A stretch of 64,000 nt of DNA. It comes from Paulinella micropora (taxonomy: Eukaryota; Cercozoa; Imbricatea; Euglyphida; Paulinellidae). Each line of letters begins with the position of its first letter. Positions within the stretch are counted from its first letter, which is position 1. This document shows positions 1 to 9,535 of this stretch, in pieces. The translations under genes and the position numbers were made by a program. The stretch lies in assembly GCA_019918135.1 (NCBI GenBank), contig WBZZ01003268.1, positions 157,501 to 221,500 of the forward strand. The letters are read 5' to 3'. A model generated the notes under the pieces. The model saw only the letters and a list, made by a program, of their open reading frames with translations, did no database searches and was not told the origin of the DNA.

Positions 1-199
1 AATCTTAGACTACCTTAATAATCCGGAGTCAACGCTAAGTAGCAAATACTATCGTCTGCAGTTTAAACTTTATTAGAAGAACGCGCCAAGTCAAACAGCG
101 GGTACGGGTTAGGCCGGACACAAGTAATGGCTCTTACGACACGCATTGCATATGCCGGCCGTACTGTCTAACCTAATTAATATATTGATAGGTCTAACA
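1..199 (-). repeat. possible Copia-type LTR end, cut by window edge
   Basis: Read on the minus strand, a purine run CCAGGGGGAG at 210-201 is followed at once by TGTTAGACC starting at 199. A purine tract directly before a TG-starting repeat is the usual junction of internal region and 3' LTR in Ty1/copia elements. The sequence beyond is AT-rich, unlike the GC-rich block that begins near 400. I cannot see the other LTR or a recognisable RNase H end to the right of 210, so this is a weak call. Confidence 0.3.
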
Positions 200-1149
200 C
201 TCCCCCTGGAGCAAAGCTAATTATTAAATTAACTGCAGGTCCTATTAGCTATTCTGTGAAAGTTATAAAAACACAGACTCAAAACATATATATACTCTTA
301 AAACTCTTACCCTCACTCTCTCCAAGAAATAATGTCGGTGGCTACCCGACTTGCTGGCAAGTGTGTATCAGTTAGACTACAAATAAGGCAGCGCCCCCCA
401 GTATAATCACGGGGCCGCCACCGACAGGCCCCCCCCCCGGGGGGGGGGGGGGCTCGTTCCCGGGGGCAGGGAAGGGGAGAGCGCGTAGGCCGCCCCCGAG
501 GGGGGAAAGCCGGCGCCGGCGGATGGGACGGCGGGGCCGACGGAGGGGGGACGAGAACAGTGGCCCGGGGTAAAAGGGGGGAGTTTTTGTCGTCAGTTCC
601 GGGCTGTAGGGAGGGGGGCCGGCCTCTTAATACTCTCTACCCCAGTGGTATCCACTCGCTGATTAGTGTAGTTTTTAATGCCCGGCTTGCCCGGCCAGAG
701 GTAGGGGGTGCTGCTGCACCTGAACAAGAACCGCTAGACCCCTTGCGGGGGGGGGGGGGGGGACAGTGGAACGGGCTCGACGGCGGCCGCTGGTACGCGC
801 ACGAGCTCGGGCCCACAGGTGAGACGACGCGAATTCGAATGCGAGGCCATATAAGCTACCGAACGTTGGCAACGGACAATCCCCTCGCCCGGCTGTTTAC
901 TGCCTCCTTTCTTAATAAGAATAAAAAACACCTCTTTCCGGTATGTGCCATGAACGATACGGTGTCTTGGGAGCCGGCCGCTTGTACACAAATGTTTGGT
1001 AGCCCTGGGTCACGATGCATGATTCCAACTGGCCTTGCAATGTCAGGGTGTGCGCACGGCCGGGAGGGGACCCGATCCAGCCGGGCGTAGTACACCCAGA
1101 AGTCTTGCGCCACCGGCAACTTGAGTGTTCCCGGTGGCAGGGCAGATTC
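200..1149. other. non-coding junction and GC-rich spacer
   Basis: Composition changes from AT-rich to very GC-rich near 400, with poly-C and poly-G runs at 429-452 and 748-764. Open frames here are long only because stop codons are rare at this GC content; none shows a recognisable domain. The stretch 484-676 is repeated at 3,843-3,997. Confidence 0.5.
484..676 (+). repeat. intergenic repeat A, copy 1
   Basis: This stretch shares the blocks GCGTAGGCCGC, CGAGGGG, TTAATAC, CCCAGTGGT and TTAGTGTAG, in the same order and spacing, with 3,843-3,997. Both copies lie just beyond the 3' ends of minus-strand genes and before a coding block. The CTTAATACTCTC...TTAGTGTAG part is the only AT-leaning segment and could be a promoter or terminator module. 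That role is inference. Confidence 0.6.
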
Positions 1150-3423
1150 TTAGACGTCCATCGTGCGCCACACCGCCCAATAAAAAGAACTTTCGTCTGT
1201 CTCGGGGGGCCCGCCCTCTGGCACTATCAGCCGGTACTGTTGCTGGCACACCTCGGCCGTGACCCGGCCAGTCACCAGCAGTGGCGGCAGGGCACGCCGG
1301 AGGTACCGCACCGTCTGGTCCTGGTGCATGTCCCGCCAGGACCCCAGGCACTCGAGATCCACGACTGACTGGTCCCCGGAGTCCCGGCCCCAGTCTTCGA
1401 GCAGCCTGGCCACGGGCGTGCCGGCGCACATGCTGGCCCGGCCGGCCTGGTCGACCAGGCTCGCGCGCACCAAGAACTCTCCCCCACCACCCCCGCCTGG
1501 TTCGCCTGGAGCGCCGCTCAGCGCCGCGGGGCCCGGCGCGTAGAGCGCCGTGGTGCTGACATAGCCCAGGGCACACTGACCTTGGGGGCTACAGCCGAGC
1601 GTACTGTTTTCGCGTGTGTGGGCCAGCGCACGGAGCTCGCCCGACAGCCTGGACTTGAGCTCGGGGCGGGGCAGGCGCCAGCGCTTGACGAGTGCCGTCT
1701 GCGGGTAATCCTTGCGCCGGCAGTACAAGTGCTGGCTGCCTAGGGCCAGGCTCGTCCCGTCCAGCAGCAGTATGGGCAGGGGCGCGCTGGCGCACGGCAG
1801 CCCCTGCTGCTGCCGGACGCTGGCTTGTTGCTTCCGCTGCTCGACAATCGCCCGGTGCGCCTCGCCGGGGCTGAGGGCCGCGGGACTGGCCCCCGGGGCC
1901 CGCGCCCGCGCCCGGGCCGCCGCCCGCCGGGGGTCCAGCCAGCCACGGGGCACCAGCAAGCAATAGACATGCGACTGCTGGCCAGGGGGCAGATCCTCTG
2001 TCCCGCCCGGGGAGTCTCCCAGGCGAGCCTCCTCCCGCGTTGGGGCAGCCCGCGCCCACCCGAAGCTCACGAAACCGACCGCCAGCACGGCCTCGTAGTA
2101 GTGCAGGGCACAGACGCGGACGGCCGCGAGGGTAAATGGCAGCACGTTGATCTCGTCTACTGTCAGCGAGGCCAGCCAAAACTAAAAGAGGTAAAACTGT
2201 TGCAGGCACGTCAGGTTGAGGCCGTCGCAGTCATCGCAGCGCCGGGCCAAGTCCCGCCCCCCCGGCACGTCGAGTGTCGAGCGGACTTGGTCGCGCAACC
2301 TGCACCGGTGCCCCTGGCCCGGCATGGCCGGGCACACGTCCAGCCGGTCCTCTAGGTACCACTGCGTACGGCTAAGCCAACCGACTACTTCGCACACGAC
2401 CTCGGCCACCAGCGCCAGCCAGGCCACCACGGGCCGGCCGCGGCTGAGCTGCCGGAGCAGCCCGGCGGGGCCGCCGGAAGAAGTCCCCGCCGCGTGCAGG
2501 ACGCGCTCGTCGTCCAGGCCCAGGCGGTGCATAGCCCAGCGGCACTGCCAGCCCCAGTGCGCCGCCCAGGCTCCCGGGAGGTCCCGGCGGCCAGCCAGCC
2601 CGTCAAAGAAGGCTCGCCAGGCCCCCTCGTTCGCCCTGTTCGCCGGGTAGCGACGGTGGTCGTACGCCGTGCCGTGCTCGCACGGGACAAGCTCGGCCAC
2701 CGCCTCGCGCACCCGGCACAGCTCCAGGTACACGGAGAGTCCCCCGGGCGTGTTCTCCGACAGCGGGCCGTCGAACCACGACAGGTTGTTGGGCCTTTCG
2801 TGGGCGTGGCTGTAGCGCACCGCCGGGTTGCGCGTCGCGAAGCTCGATTGCGCGCTAAACCCGAACAGCGCATCCCGTAGCGGAGACAAGTTCCGGTAGC
2901 CACCCTCAGCGCACGAGGGCAAAAAAGCGCCCTCGGGCTCTAACCGGAAGGCCTCACGGTCGCAATAGGCAGCCCAGCCCTGGGTCCGAGGTGGAAACCA
3001 GGCACAGGTGTCCAGGCACGTCAGGCCCAGCTGCGGGGGCGCGCCGGGCTTCGGATGCGCGACGCTCCGGATGTCCACGGCCCCGAACACGCTTACCCAA
3101 ACGGGCAGATCGTTGACCACTTGGGCGGCGGCCGGTACACTCCAGCTCAGCGTGTAGCTCCCGTCAGCCCCTGCCAGCCCCTCGTCGTCGGGCTTCAACT
3201 GCACCCGGCGGAAGGACTCGGCCGGGGGCACACGCCAGCCCCGCGGGGCCTGCAGCAGACAGAACTGCTCGTCGTAGCACCTGGCCGGGTGCCGCAGGGT
3301 CAGGCGGCACGAGAGCAGCCGCGGGTCGGCGGCCGCCATGGTCAACCGCCCCACTGGCTCGTTCCTCCTCGCCCCTTTAGCGCCCAGGCCCCAGCCCGGG
3401 CCGTTGCGCGCGGGAGGGCCCAC
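1150..3423 (-). pseudogene. transglutaminase-like protein, virus-like fossil, copy 1
   Basis: Two adjoining minus-strand frames (413 and 331 residues) match, in order, the plus-strand protein at 16,551-18,669, so they are the two halves of one family. The first half ends with RDLARRCDDCDGLNLTC, the second carries QSHVYCLLVPRGW and PILLLDGTSLAL. A cysteine in CDDC(D/E), then a histidine, then an aspartate is the order expected of a papain/transglutaminase-type cysteine peptidase; I infer that fold and did not recognise a named family. The N-terminal 200 residues hold a conserved YDRRY/NLSWFDGP-like region unique to these two copies. The frame is broken about once. Start Met could be the internal one in RLTMAAADPRLL. 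Function in the parent virus is unknown. Confidence 0.55.
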
Positions 3424-3654
3424 CGTGGGGGGGGGGGGGGGGTGGTATCACGCGCCCCCGCCCCCCCCCCCTCCCCCACGGGGCGCTCCCTCCTCCCCAC
3501 CCTCTCCCCTCCACCGCCCCCCCCCCCCGGCCCCACTCGGGTGTGGCCACCCGTGCATCGCCGCGCTCCTTTCCCCCGGCACCGGCCCCCCTGCGCCGGG
3601 CCCCGCACCGCGGCCCACTTTCTTCTGGTGCCTTTCTTCCCGCGCCCGCGCGTG

Positions 3655-3748
3655 GCGCCCCAGCGCCGCGACCGCCGGGCCTGGACGGGCTGCTCTACCT
3701 GTCAGCAGCGGTGGCGGCACAGGGCGTGTTTGCACTGGGCCTGGGAGC
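3655..3748 (+). pseudogene. duplicated 5' end of the 8,599 membrane-protein gene
   Basis: CGCCGCGACCGCCGGGC followed by codons for a GLLYLSAAVAAQGVFALGL-type peptide closely matches 8,583-8,668. Similarity stops after about 90 bp, just where the first membrane helix would end. This is a short duplicated fragment, not a gene. It belongs to the virus-like fossil block. Confidence 0.7.
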
Positions 3749-3842
3749 GCCTCATCATCGCCACCCGCGCACCGTGCGTTTGGAAATCACCGGACTGCAA
3801 CCGGCGGACCCCTTGTTCGTTCACCCACGGGGCAAAGAGGGG

Positions 3843-3997
3843 GCGTAGGCCGCACCGCGAGGGGAAGGCCGGCCCCGGGTGGAGCTGGGGGGGGGGGGGG
3901 GGGGGAGGCGGCGCCATCAGGGACCTCCCGCGGGCCCCGCACGGCCAGGCATATTAATACCCTACCCAGTGGTCTGTACTCGCTTTTTAGTGTAGTT
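3843..3997 (+). repeat. intergenic repeat A, copy 2
   Basis: Second copy of the module at 484-676, with GCGTAGGCCGC, CGAGGGGAAGGCCGG, ATTAATACC, CCCAGTGGT and TTAGTGTAG in order. It ends shortly before the 3' end of the gene at 4,090-5,139. Confidence 0.6.
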
Positions 3998-4089
3998 CGA
4001 TCCCCAGTAAAGCCCCTCTTGTTTTCTTCTTCTAGTTGGAGAAGGGTCCGCGGTGAGAGGGGGGAAGAAAGGGTGCTACCAGCGAGGTG

Positions 4090-5139
4090 TTACTGCGTCA
4101 GCAGCGCAATTTCCTCCTGGAATTCCTCCTCGAGCCTGTCATGGAAAGACTCGCGCTGGTAGAGCAGGCGTGAACCGCGGGGCCCCTGCGCGAGAGTCTC
4201 GGCCGACAAACCCGTTAGGGCGTGCACAGCCAACGTGCAGCCCAGCACCGGGTACGACGTCAGACGTGGCACCGTGAGAGACACCAGCGTGGCAGTGCAC
4301 AGCAAGCCGGCCGCACACCAGGCCCGGCGCTTGTCTGCACGTCGGCTGTGCACCACCAACACCAGCGGCGCCAGCGACAACACGCACAGGGCCAGCCACA
4401 GCCGTGGCTGGCCCTGCCCTAGCCACGCGATTGCGCCGAGGGCCGCCACCGCCACCAGCCACCACGCGCCCACCACGTGAGTGCGGCGCCCGAACAACCA
4501 GCCGCCCGTACTGTGTTCCAGGCTCCGCAGCAGCTTCATCGTCGACAACATTAGCGGCGAACAATGGTACCAGTCATCCAAAATCGTGTACAGTTGCCAG
4601 GCGTCTTGTGCCGACCAGCCAGCCCGGTGGATGAACCGCAGGGCGGGGTCGCGGGCCCCCTGCCAGTCCTCGGGGTCCAGATAGAGCTCCGTCGCCTCTA
4701 TTAGCGCCACGAACCACTGGAACGTAGCGGGGGCGAACTCTTCCGACACGACGAGCATCCCGGTTGTCCCGGGCAGCGACGGGACACAAGCCGCGAGGGC
4801 TGGTCTGACCAGCGCCACGCCGCCGCACCCGAGGCGGACAGGGACTAGCGACGTGGCCCGGGGCGCTCTCAGCGGGCGATCGCCGACGATGGCGCGGCGG
4901 CGCCTCGCGTACGCCGCCGGCAGAGACACAACTCCCACGCACGCGCAGCAGGACAAGACCACGGCCGCCGCCGTGACGCACACAAACTCCCGGTCGTACG
5001 TCCTACTGAGGTCGGCCCCGAGCTGCCAACACCCGGTGCTCAGCAACGTCGTGGCCAGCACGTCGCCTGCCCGGGGCCGCGGCTCGCGGTCCGTCCAGAA
5101 CAACTCCCGCTGGCTGCAGTTGGGCTCGTCGTCGTCCAC
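4090..5139 (-). CDS. multi-pass membrane protein, unknown (virus-like block)
   Basis: Open frame of 349 residues starting MDDDEPNCSQRELF. Hydrophobic segments lie at about residues 54-75 (FVCVTAAAVVLSCCACVGVV), 100-120, 225-245 (WWLVAVAALGAIAWL), 250-270 (LWLALCVLSLAPLVLVV) and 280-320, so four or more membrane passes are likely. The middle part (about 130-215) is soluble and acidic/aromatic. The C-terminus (RLEEEFQEEIALL) may form a short coiled coil. No family recognised. It sits in a run of minus-strand genes with other membrane proteins, which suggests an envelope or host-membrane role, but that is inference. The frame looks whole. Confidence 0.5.
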   Translation of the reverse strand: MDDDEPNCSQRELFWTDREPRPRAGDVLATTLLSTGCWQLGADLSRTYDREFVCVTAAAVVLSCCACVGVVSLPAAYARRRRAIVGDRPLRAPRATSLVPVRLGCGGVALVRPALAACVPSLPGTTGMLVVSEEFAPATFQWFVALIEATELYLDPEDWQGARDPALRFIHRAGWSAQDAWQLYTILDDWYHCSPLMLSTMKLLRSLEHSTGGWLFGRRTHVVGAWWLVAVAALGAIAWLGQGQPRLWLALCVLSLAPLVLVVHSRRADKRRAWCAAGLLCTATLVSLTVPRLTSYPVLGCTLAVHALTGLSAETLAQGPRGSRLLYQRESFHDRLEEEFQEEIALLTQ

Positions 5140-5240
5140 CCGGAGCGGCCTCCACTAGCCCCAATTCTCACGCACGGCCAACTGCGTGCGGCCCGGGCAA
5201 ACATCGGCGGGCTGACCCGCCGGTCAGCGGGCTGCTTCTC

Positions 5241-5609
5241 TCAAGGTCGCTCTATTAAGGGCTGCGCGAGCACTACGAGCGTGTACAGTGGCACGGACGT
5301 CGGTAGCACCGGCTGCCCTGGCACGCACGGATAGTCACTGTCTGCCAGCCCGCGACGACGACGGCGCCCAATGAAGCCGCAGCCCGGAATAGAGGGATCC
5401 GGCGGTGGGGCCCAGGCACGGCAACAGCTGTAGTTAGTCGGCGGCGCCAGGCTGGCCTGCGTGACGTTGACGTACACGGAACGATCGACTACCGTCAGCT
5501 CGTGCCGCAGTTGGTCCACGAGCGGGAACAGGAAGCCGAAGCCCCAGATGACGGCCACGCACACAAAGAACAAACGGCAGAGCCAATGGGGGCCCTCGGG
5601 GTCGCACAT
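5241..5609 (-). CDS. small single-pass membrane glycoprotein candidate
   Basis: I chose the internal Met of MCDPEGPHWLCRLFF as start, because the upstream frame is only glycine/arginine-rich low complexity. Residues about 12-32 (LFFVCVAVIWGFGFLFPLV) form one strong membrane helix. After it come two N-glycosylation sequons (NVT, NYS) and at least four cysteines (CC, C, C), as in a type II membrane protein with an extracytoplasmic domain. About 122 residues. No family recognised. It fits a virion-envelope or surface protein of the virus-like block, but this is inference. Confidence 0.45.
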   Translation of the reverse strand: MCDPEGPHWLCRLFFVCVAVIWGFGFLFPLVDQLRHELTVVDRSVYVNVTQASLAPPTNYSCCRAWAPPPDPSIPGCGFIGRRRRRGLADSDYPCVPGQPVLPTSVPLYTLVVLAQPLIERP

Positions 5610-5737
5610 GCCTTTTTTTGTGCGCAGGACAGCGGCCAAGGCAGGGGAAGGGGAAGGGCGCGGGGAGGCGGCCCCCCGGCAGCCACGAGGCGGCGGGCCG
5701 GGGAGGGGCAAGGGGCAGTAGCCCAGGGGCAGGCTAG

Positions 5738-5862
5738 CCCCCCCCCCCCCGGCCCCGCCCACACCCTCCCACCCCCTACTTCGTCGCCCCCCCCCCCCTG
5801 CTCCTGGCACCCGGCGGCCGGAGGGTGCTGCGCTCGGAGCGCCCGCTGCAAGCGGAGTGGCT
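5738..5862 (+). repeat. intergenic repeat B, copy 1
   Basis: Poly-C, GGCCCCGCCCACACCCTCCC, CCCCCTACT, CGTCGCC, poly-C, CTGCTCCTGGCACCCGGCG and GGGTGCTGCGCTCGGAGCGC occur in the same order at 8,416-8,552. Both copies lie upstream of minus-strand genes (5,241-5,609 and 6,231-8,366). A shared promoter or other regulatory module is a reasonable guess. Confidence 0.7.
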
Positions 5863-6230
5863 AGTACAAAATTTAGAAGGACGCAGATTCAGGCTAGTAC
5901 AAAAGAACAACACACACACACACACACGTACACACACACATTCGCCAACACATACACGCAAGCGCGCACACACACAAACCCCCCCCCCCCCAGAAAAGCA
6001 GAGCGCAGGGCGGGGGGGAGGCGAGGGGGGGGAGAAAGCGGGGTAGGCGTGAATTTCTTTTTCTCTGCACACCCCACCTCTCCACTTCGGTCCCTAGTTG
6101 GAGGGGGGAGGGGAAACCGGCGTCGTAGCCAATTTAGACCCGGCTTTGTTGTGTTAGCGAATTAGATCTCTTCTCCTCGCTGCAGCGCTGTTTGCTCGCT
6201 TTACTCTCTCGGGGCTTCGGACTAGTTACG
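5863..6230. other. spacer with CA microsatellite
   Basis: No gene seen. It contains an imperfect (CA)n run at about 5,911-5,975, a poly-C run at 5,980-5,992 and a G-rich stretch. The open frames here only translate the dinucleotide repeat. Confidence 0.7.
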
Positions 6231-8366
6231 CTAGAACATGTCTTCCTCGCTCTCCCTGGCAAACCCCCGTGGCGTGACGCCCGGCCCCTGCAACCTGCTG
6301 GCATATAGCCGGAACAATGGACCCGCGGGATGGCAGTGCTCCGGCTGCAGTGGCTGGAAGAGCTTTGCGTGGTCAGGCCTGGCCACAGTGCTCCGGGCCT
6401 GCTTAAAGTCGGCCCAGGCCTGAGGGCACATGATCAGGGCCTGCCACATGAAAGCCACCAACAACAGCCAAGGGTGAGGGATGCGTCTGACGAACCACAG
6501 ATCTTGGCGGCGGCCGCTGTAACTGACCATGAGCGCTCTGGCAAGCGAGATCAGTGCGCATGTAGTCTCCAGCATCTGATCGCTAGGGGGGTAAGACGGC
6601 GTGCCCTGCTGTGCGCTGTGCAACCTAACAGCCCGGCCGCCGCTCACGCTCTCGAAGGCGTTGCTCACCGCTAGGTTAAGGGGATCAGTCATATCCGGCG
6701 GCACTGGGTAAGATTTACCGTTGGGATCGTACACGTACAAATCCAGGTAGTCTTTCGACTCCTCCTTGAATAAGACCAGGGTGTGTCCGAGGATACGCGA
6801 CGTGCAGTCGGCCGGCGCTCCCTGGTGCAACATAAAGGTGTTATGACGCTTGAGCTCCTGTCGGCTGACGCCAACAGTGAGACGATCGCGTGGTAACCAC
6901 TTGAGCTCCCGGGGGCACAGCCGCTCGAAAGGCTTTACTCCACTGGCCAGCGTGAAGGTGGGCAAGGAAGTTAGTAAGAGGTTCCCGTAGGCGCCGTGCC
7001 AACCACTGTTGTAGTCCGTCAGAGTTTGCACGCCAAGCCAGAGGGAGCCCTCGCGGTAACCCGGGTTGCGGCGCCAGTCCCAGTAGCTCCCGGCCTCGTG
7101 TACGCTGCGCAGCCACCAGCCCAGCACCCAGACGTCCTCGTCGTGGAACTGGATCTTGGTGTCCCAGCCCAGCACCACGGGCCAGCGCGGCGGGGGCTGG
7201 GGCAGCTTGGCGTCTAGCACGGGCGGGCCATCCAACACCTTGCACCCGTAGAACTCGACCCCCGTGCGCGCCGCCGCGTAGCCCCAGGCCCGAGCGAAGC
7301 GCGTGTTGAGCGGGCCGTAGTGGGCAACCGTGCGCGACCAGCGCGCGAGTAGTGCATCCTGCACGCGTCGGGAGTAAACCCGGACCAGCATTTCATAGAG
7401 GCGCGGGTGCTCCTGCAGCCCCGCGGCGGGCACATACAAGTCTGGCCTTCGATAGACCACTCCGGTCAGGCCGAAGCTTGTGTTTTGCACCAAACTTTGC
7501 ACCACCATATTCGTGTCCCAGTCCTGGCTGGGCTGCAGGGCCTGGCATAGCGCCTGCTGGAATGCCGCGAGCACGGTGTACAAGGGCACGGGCTCGGCGC
7601 GCGCACTGGCTTGCGCCCCATACCAAGCCAGCAAACCCTTCGCCCTCGGGTCGGTAGAGCGTTGGCATACCTCCAGCAGGGCCTGCGGCGCCGGCCGCGC
7701 CAGCGAGCACAGCGGATCGCTCTCCCAGAGCTGGGGGAAGACGTCATGCCTAGCGACTAAGGTATTGGCGCAGAGCCGCCGTCGGGCGCCGAGGTCGACG
7801 CGAAACCACGGCGAGCGCCCCGCGCAGTACCGTAGTGCCTGTCGTAGATACTCCTGCTCTGCGACGGTGGGTGACCAGGGGTATTGCTCCAGGAGAGACA
7901 CCAAGCTCTTGGCTTCACGGGCTGGACTTTCTGGCGGGGCTTGACATTCTGGCTCCCGGAATCCCTGGAGGTACATTAGCAGGGCACGTACGGCTTGTGT
8001 CATGGTCCTGTCCCCCGCGGCCGCCCAGCCGCTGTCCGGAACGAGAGGTTGGTAACAGGCGCTGTCTTGTACCCAATGCGGGATGCACCAGGACCACACG
8101 TTCCGACGCCGCTTCTTCTACTAGCCGCCAGCGCCATTCGGGCCAATGCAGCGTGCGGCACAGCTTAGCTGGCGCTTCCGAATGTACAAACTCGCGACGC
8201 GCACGCAGATCCTTCAACTGGCAGAGTCTGGAATTCTTTTTCCTGTGCTTGGCATACTGTTGGATTGCAGTGGCAGACTGCGCACTGTGACATCGGCGGA
8301 GGAGGGAGGACAGTAGAAATCCCCAAGTCTTACAGAAGTAAGGCAGGGCCGAGCTCAGGTTCCTCA
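6231..8366 (-). pseudogene. Ulp1/adenain-type cysteine protease candidate, virus-like fossil
   Basis: The main frame has 622 residues (6,231-8,099); a conserved-looking N-terminal part seems to lie further upstream, so the gene is probably broken about once. In the C-terminal third the order GHTLVLF, then DLYVYDPNG, then TTCALISLARAL gives His, Asp and Cys in the order and spacing of the CE-clan peptidases (adenovirus protease, Ulp1), where motifs of the type GHW, (Y/F)D(P/S) and CG are usual. The glycine after the cysteine is replaced by alanine, so activity is uncertain. The N-terminal 400 residues are unrecognised and tryptophan-rich. Such proteases process capsid proteins or remove ubiquitin-like tags. 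It lies with other virus-like genes on the minus strand. Confidence 0.45.
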
Positions 8367-8415
8367 TGCTCAACAAAGCAAACTTAGCTCCCCTCCCCTT
8401 CCCCAAGACGTCTCT

Positions 8416-8552
8416 CGCCCCCCCCCCCCCGGCCCCGCCCACACCCTCCCGCCCCCTACTCCGTCGCCCCCCCCCCCCTCCCCTGCTCCTGGCACCCGGC
8501 GACCAGAGGGTGCTGCGCTCGGAGCGCCCGCTGCCAGCGAATTCACTACCTT
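8416..8552 (+). repeat. intergenic repeat B, copy 2
   Basis: Matches 5,738-5,862 almost base for base apart from poly-C length and a few substitutions. It sits between the divergent genes at 6,231-8,366 (minus) and 8,599-9,407 (plus), which supports a regulatory role. Confidence 0.7.
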
Positions 8553-8598
8553 TCCCCTCCTCCACGTGCGTCGCGTCAAAGCGCCGCGACCGCCGGGC

Positions 8599-9407
8599 AT
8601 GGACGGGCTGCTGTACCTGTCAGCCGCGGTGGCGGCGCAGGGCGTGTTTGCACTGGGCCTGGCCTGCATGCTGGGCTTGTTGCTCCGCCCGTGGCCGGCC
8701 GGCGCGGCCCCCGGCCGGCGGCGTACCTCGTGCCCCGCAACTGCGCCTGGGGCGCCGCCCACCTGGTGTACCTGCTGGGTGGTGGCGGGGGCCCCACGAG
8801 ATTCCTCCCGGCCTTGGCCTGGCCCCTCTGGACCGAAGGCTTGGTGTCCCTGCCGTTGGTCCTGATCCCGACGCAGGGCCGGCGGCTCGGCCGGTGGGCC
8901 CTGGCCGGCCACGGTGTGTTGCTCGCGGCCGCCGTCTACTCCGGCCGGGCCTGGCCCGCCGAGGCCGCGGTGGCCGTCTACCAGCTGTACAACGGCTGGG
9001 TCCTGTCCCGCACGGGGCAGGGGCTGCGCCGGCGCCTGTGCCAGGCCCAGGTGTGCTCCCCTACCCGGCCGGCGCACTGCGCCGGGCGCGGCGCGTACGT
9101 GGCCGCGCAGCTGCGGCTGATGTGCCGGGCTTACCGGGCCAGCCTGGGCCTGTACCTGGGTTATTTAGGCGCCTGGCTAGCGCTGCTGCCCGCGTTGTGG
9201 CCCGGGCGCCGGGCGCAGGCGTGGAGGGCCATAGCAGTCACAGAGCTGGCGGTCCTGCTGGCCCTGCTAGAACTGCTGCTCAGCGTCGGGCAGCTGTGGC
9301 ACTACCACTCGGCCCTGGCCGCGGCCAGGCGCGCCCGGGCCTCCTCGCGGGCCGCGGTGCTGGCCGGCGGGTACGGACTGACCGGGGCGGCCGGCAGGGT
9401 GTGGTAG
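8599..9407 (+). pseudogene. polytopic membrane protein, virus-like fossil
   Basis: The start MDGLLYLSAAVAAQGVF opens a strong first helix. Further hydrophobic segments include HLVYLLGG, TEGLVSLPLVLIP, GHGVLLAAAVYSG, SLGLYLGYLGAWLALLPALW and LAVLLALLELLLSVGQLW, for about seven passes in total. The gene appears broken about once. The WTEGLVSLPLVL segment resembles in spacing the helix that precedes the retinal pocket in rhodopsins, but I see no retinal-binding lysine in the last helix, so I do not call it a rhodopsin. It is divergent from the protease candidate and convergent with the heliorhodopsin-like gene. A truncated duplicate of its 5' end lies at 3,655-3,748. Confidence 0.45.
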
Positions 9408-9535
9408 CTAGGTTGTTTATTGAGAGGCCCACGAACAGAAGGGGGGAGACGGCGCGGGGTGGGCGGCACGGGGACACCGCGAGAGGCCGCCAGGGGGTGC
9501 GGGAGGGGGGAGGAGGCCGGCCCCCCGGGGGGGCG

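Larger units (their letters stand above)
3424..4089. other. GC-rich spacer with duplicated gene fragment
   Basis: It holds poly-C and poly-G runs, a duplicated piece of a membrane-protein gene (3,655-3,748) and intergenic repeat A copy 2 (3,843-3,997). The long open frames on both strands are proline, arginine or glycine rich and look like composition artefacts. Confidence 0.5.

Noticed and set aside
560-1090. Long plus-strand frame in the GC-rich left end
   Set aside because: Stop codons are rare at this base composition, overlapping frames exist on the other strand, and it spans poly-G runs with no domain.
3055-4162. Overlapping plus-strand proline/arginine-rich frames opposite the transglutaminase-like gene
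   Set aside because: They are antisense shadows of the minus-strand gene plus spacer and consist of low-complexity residues.
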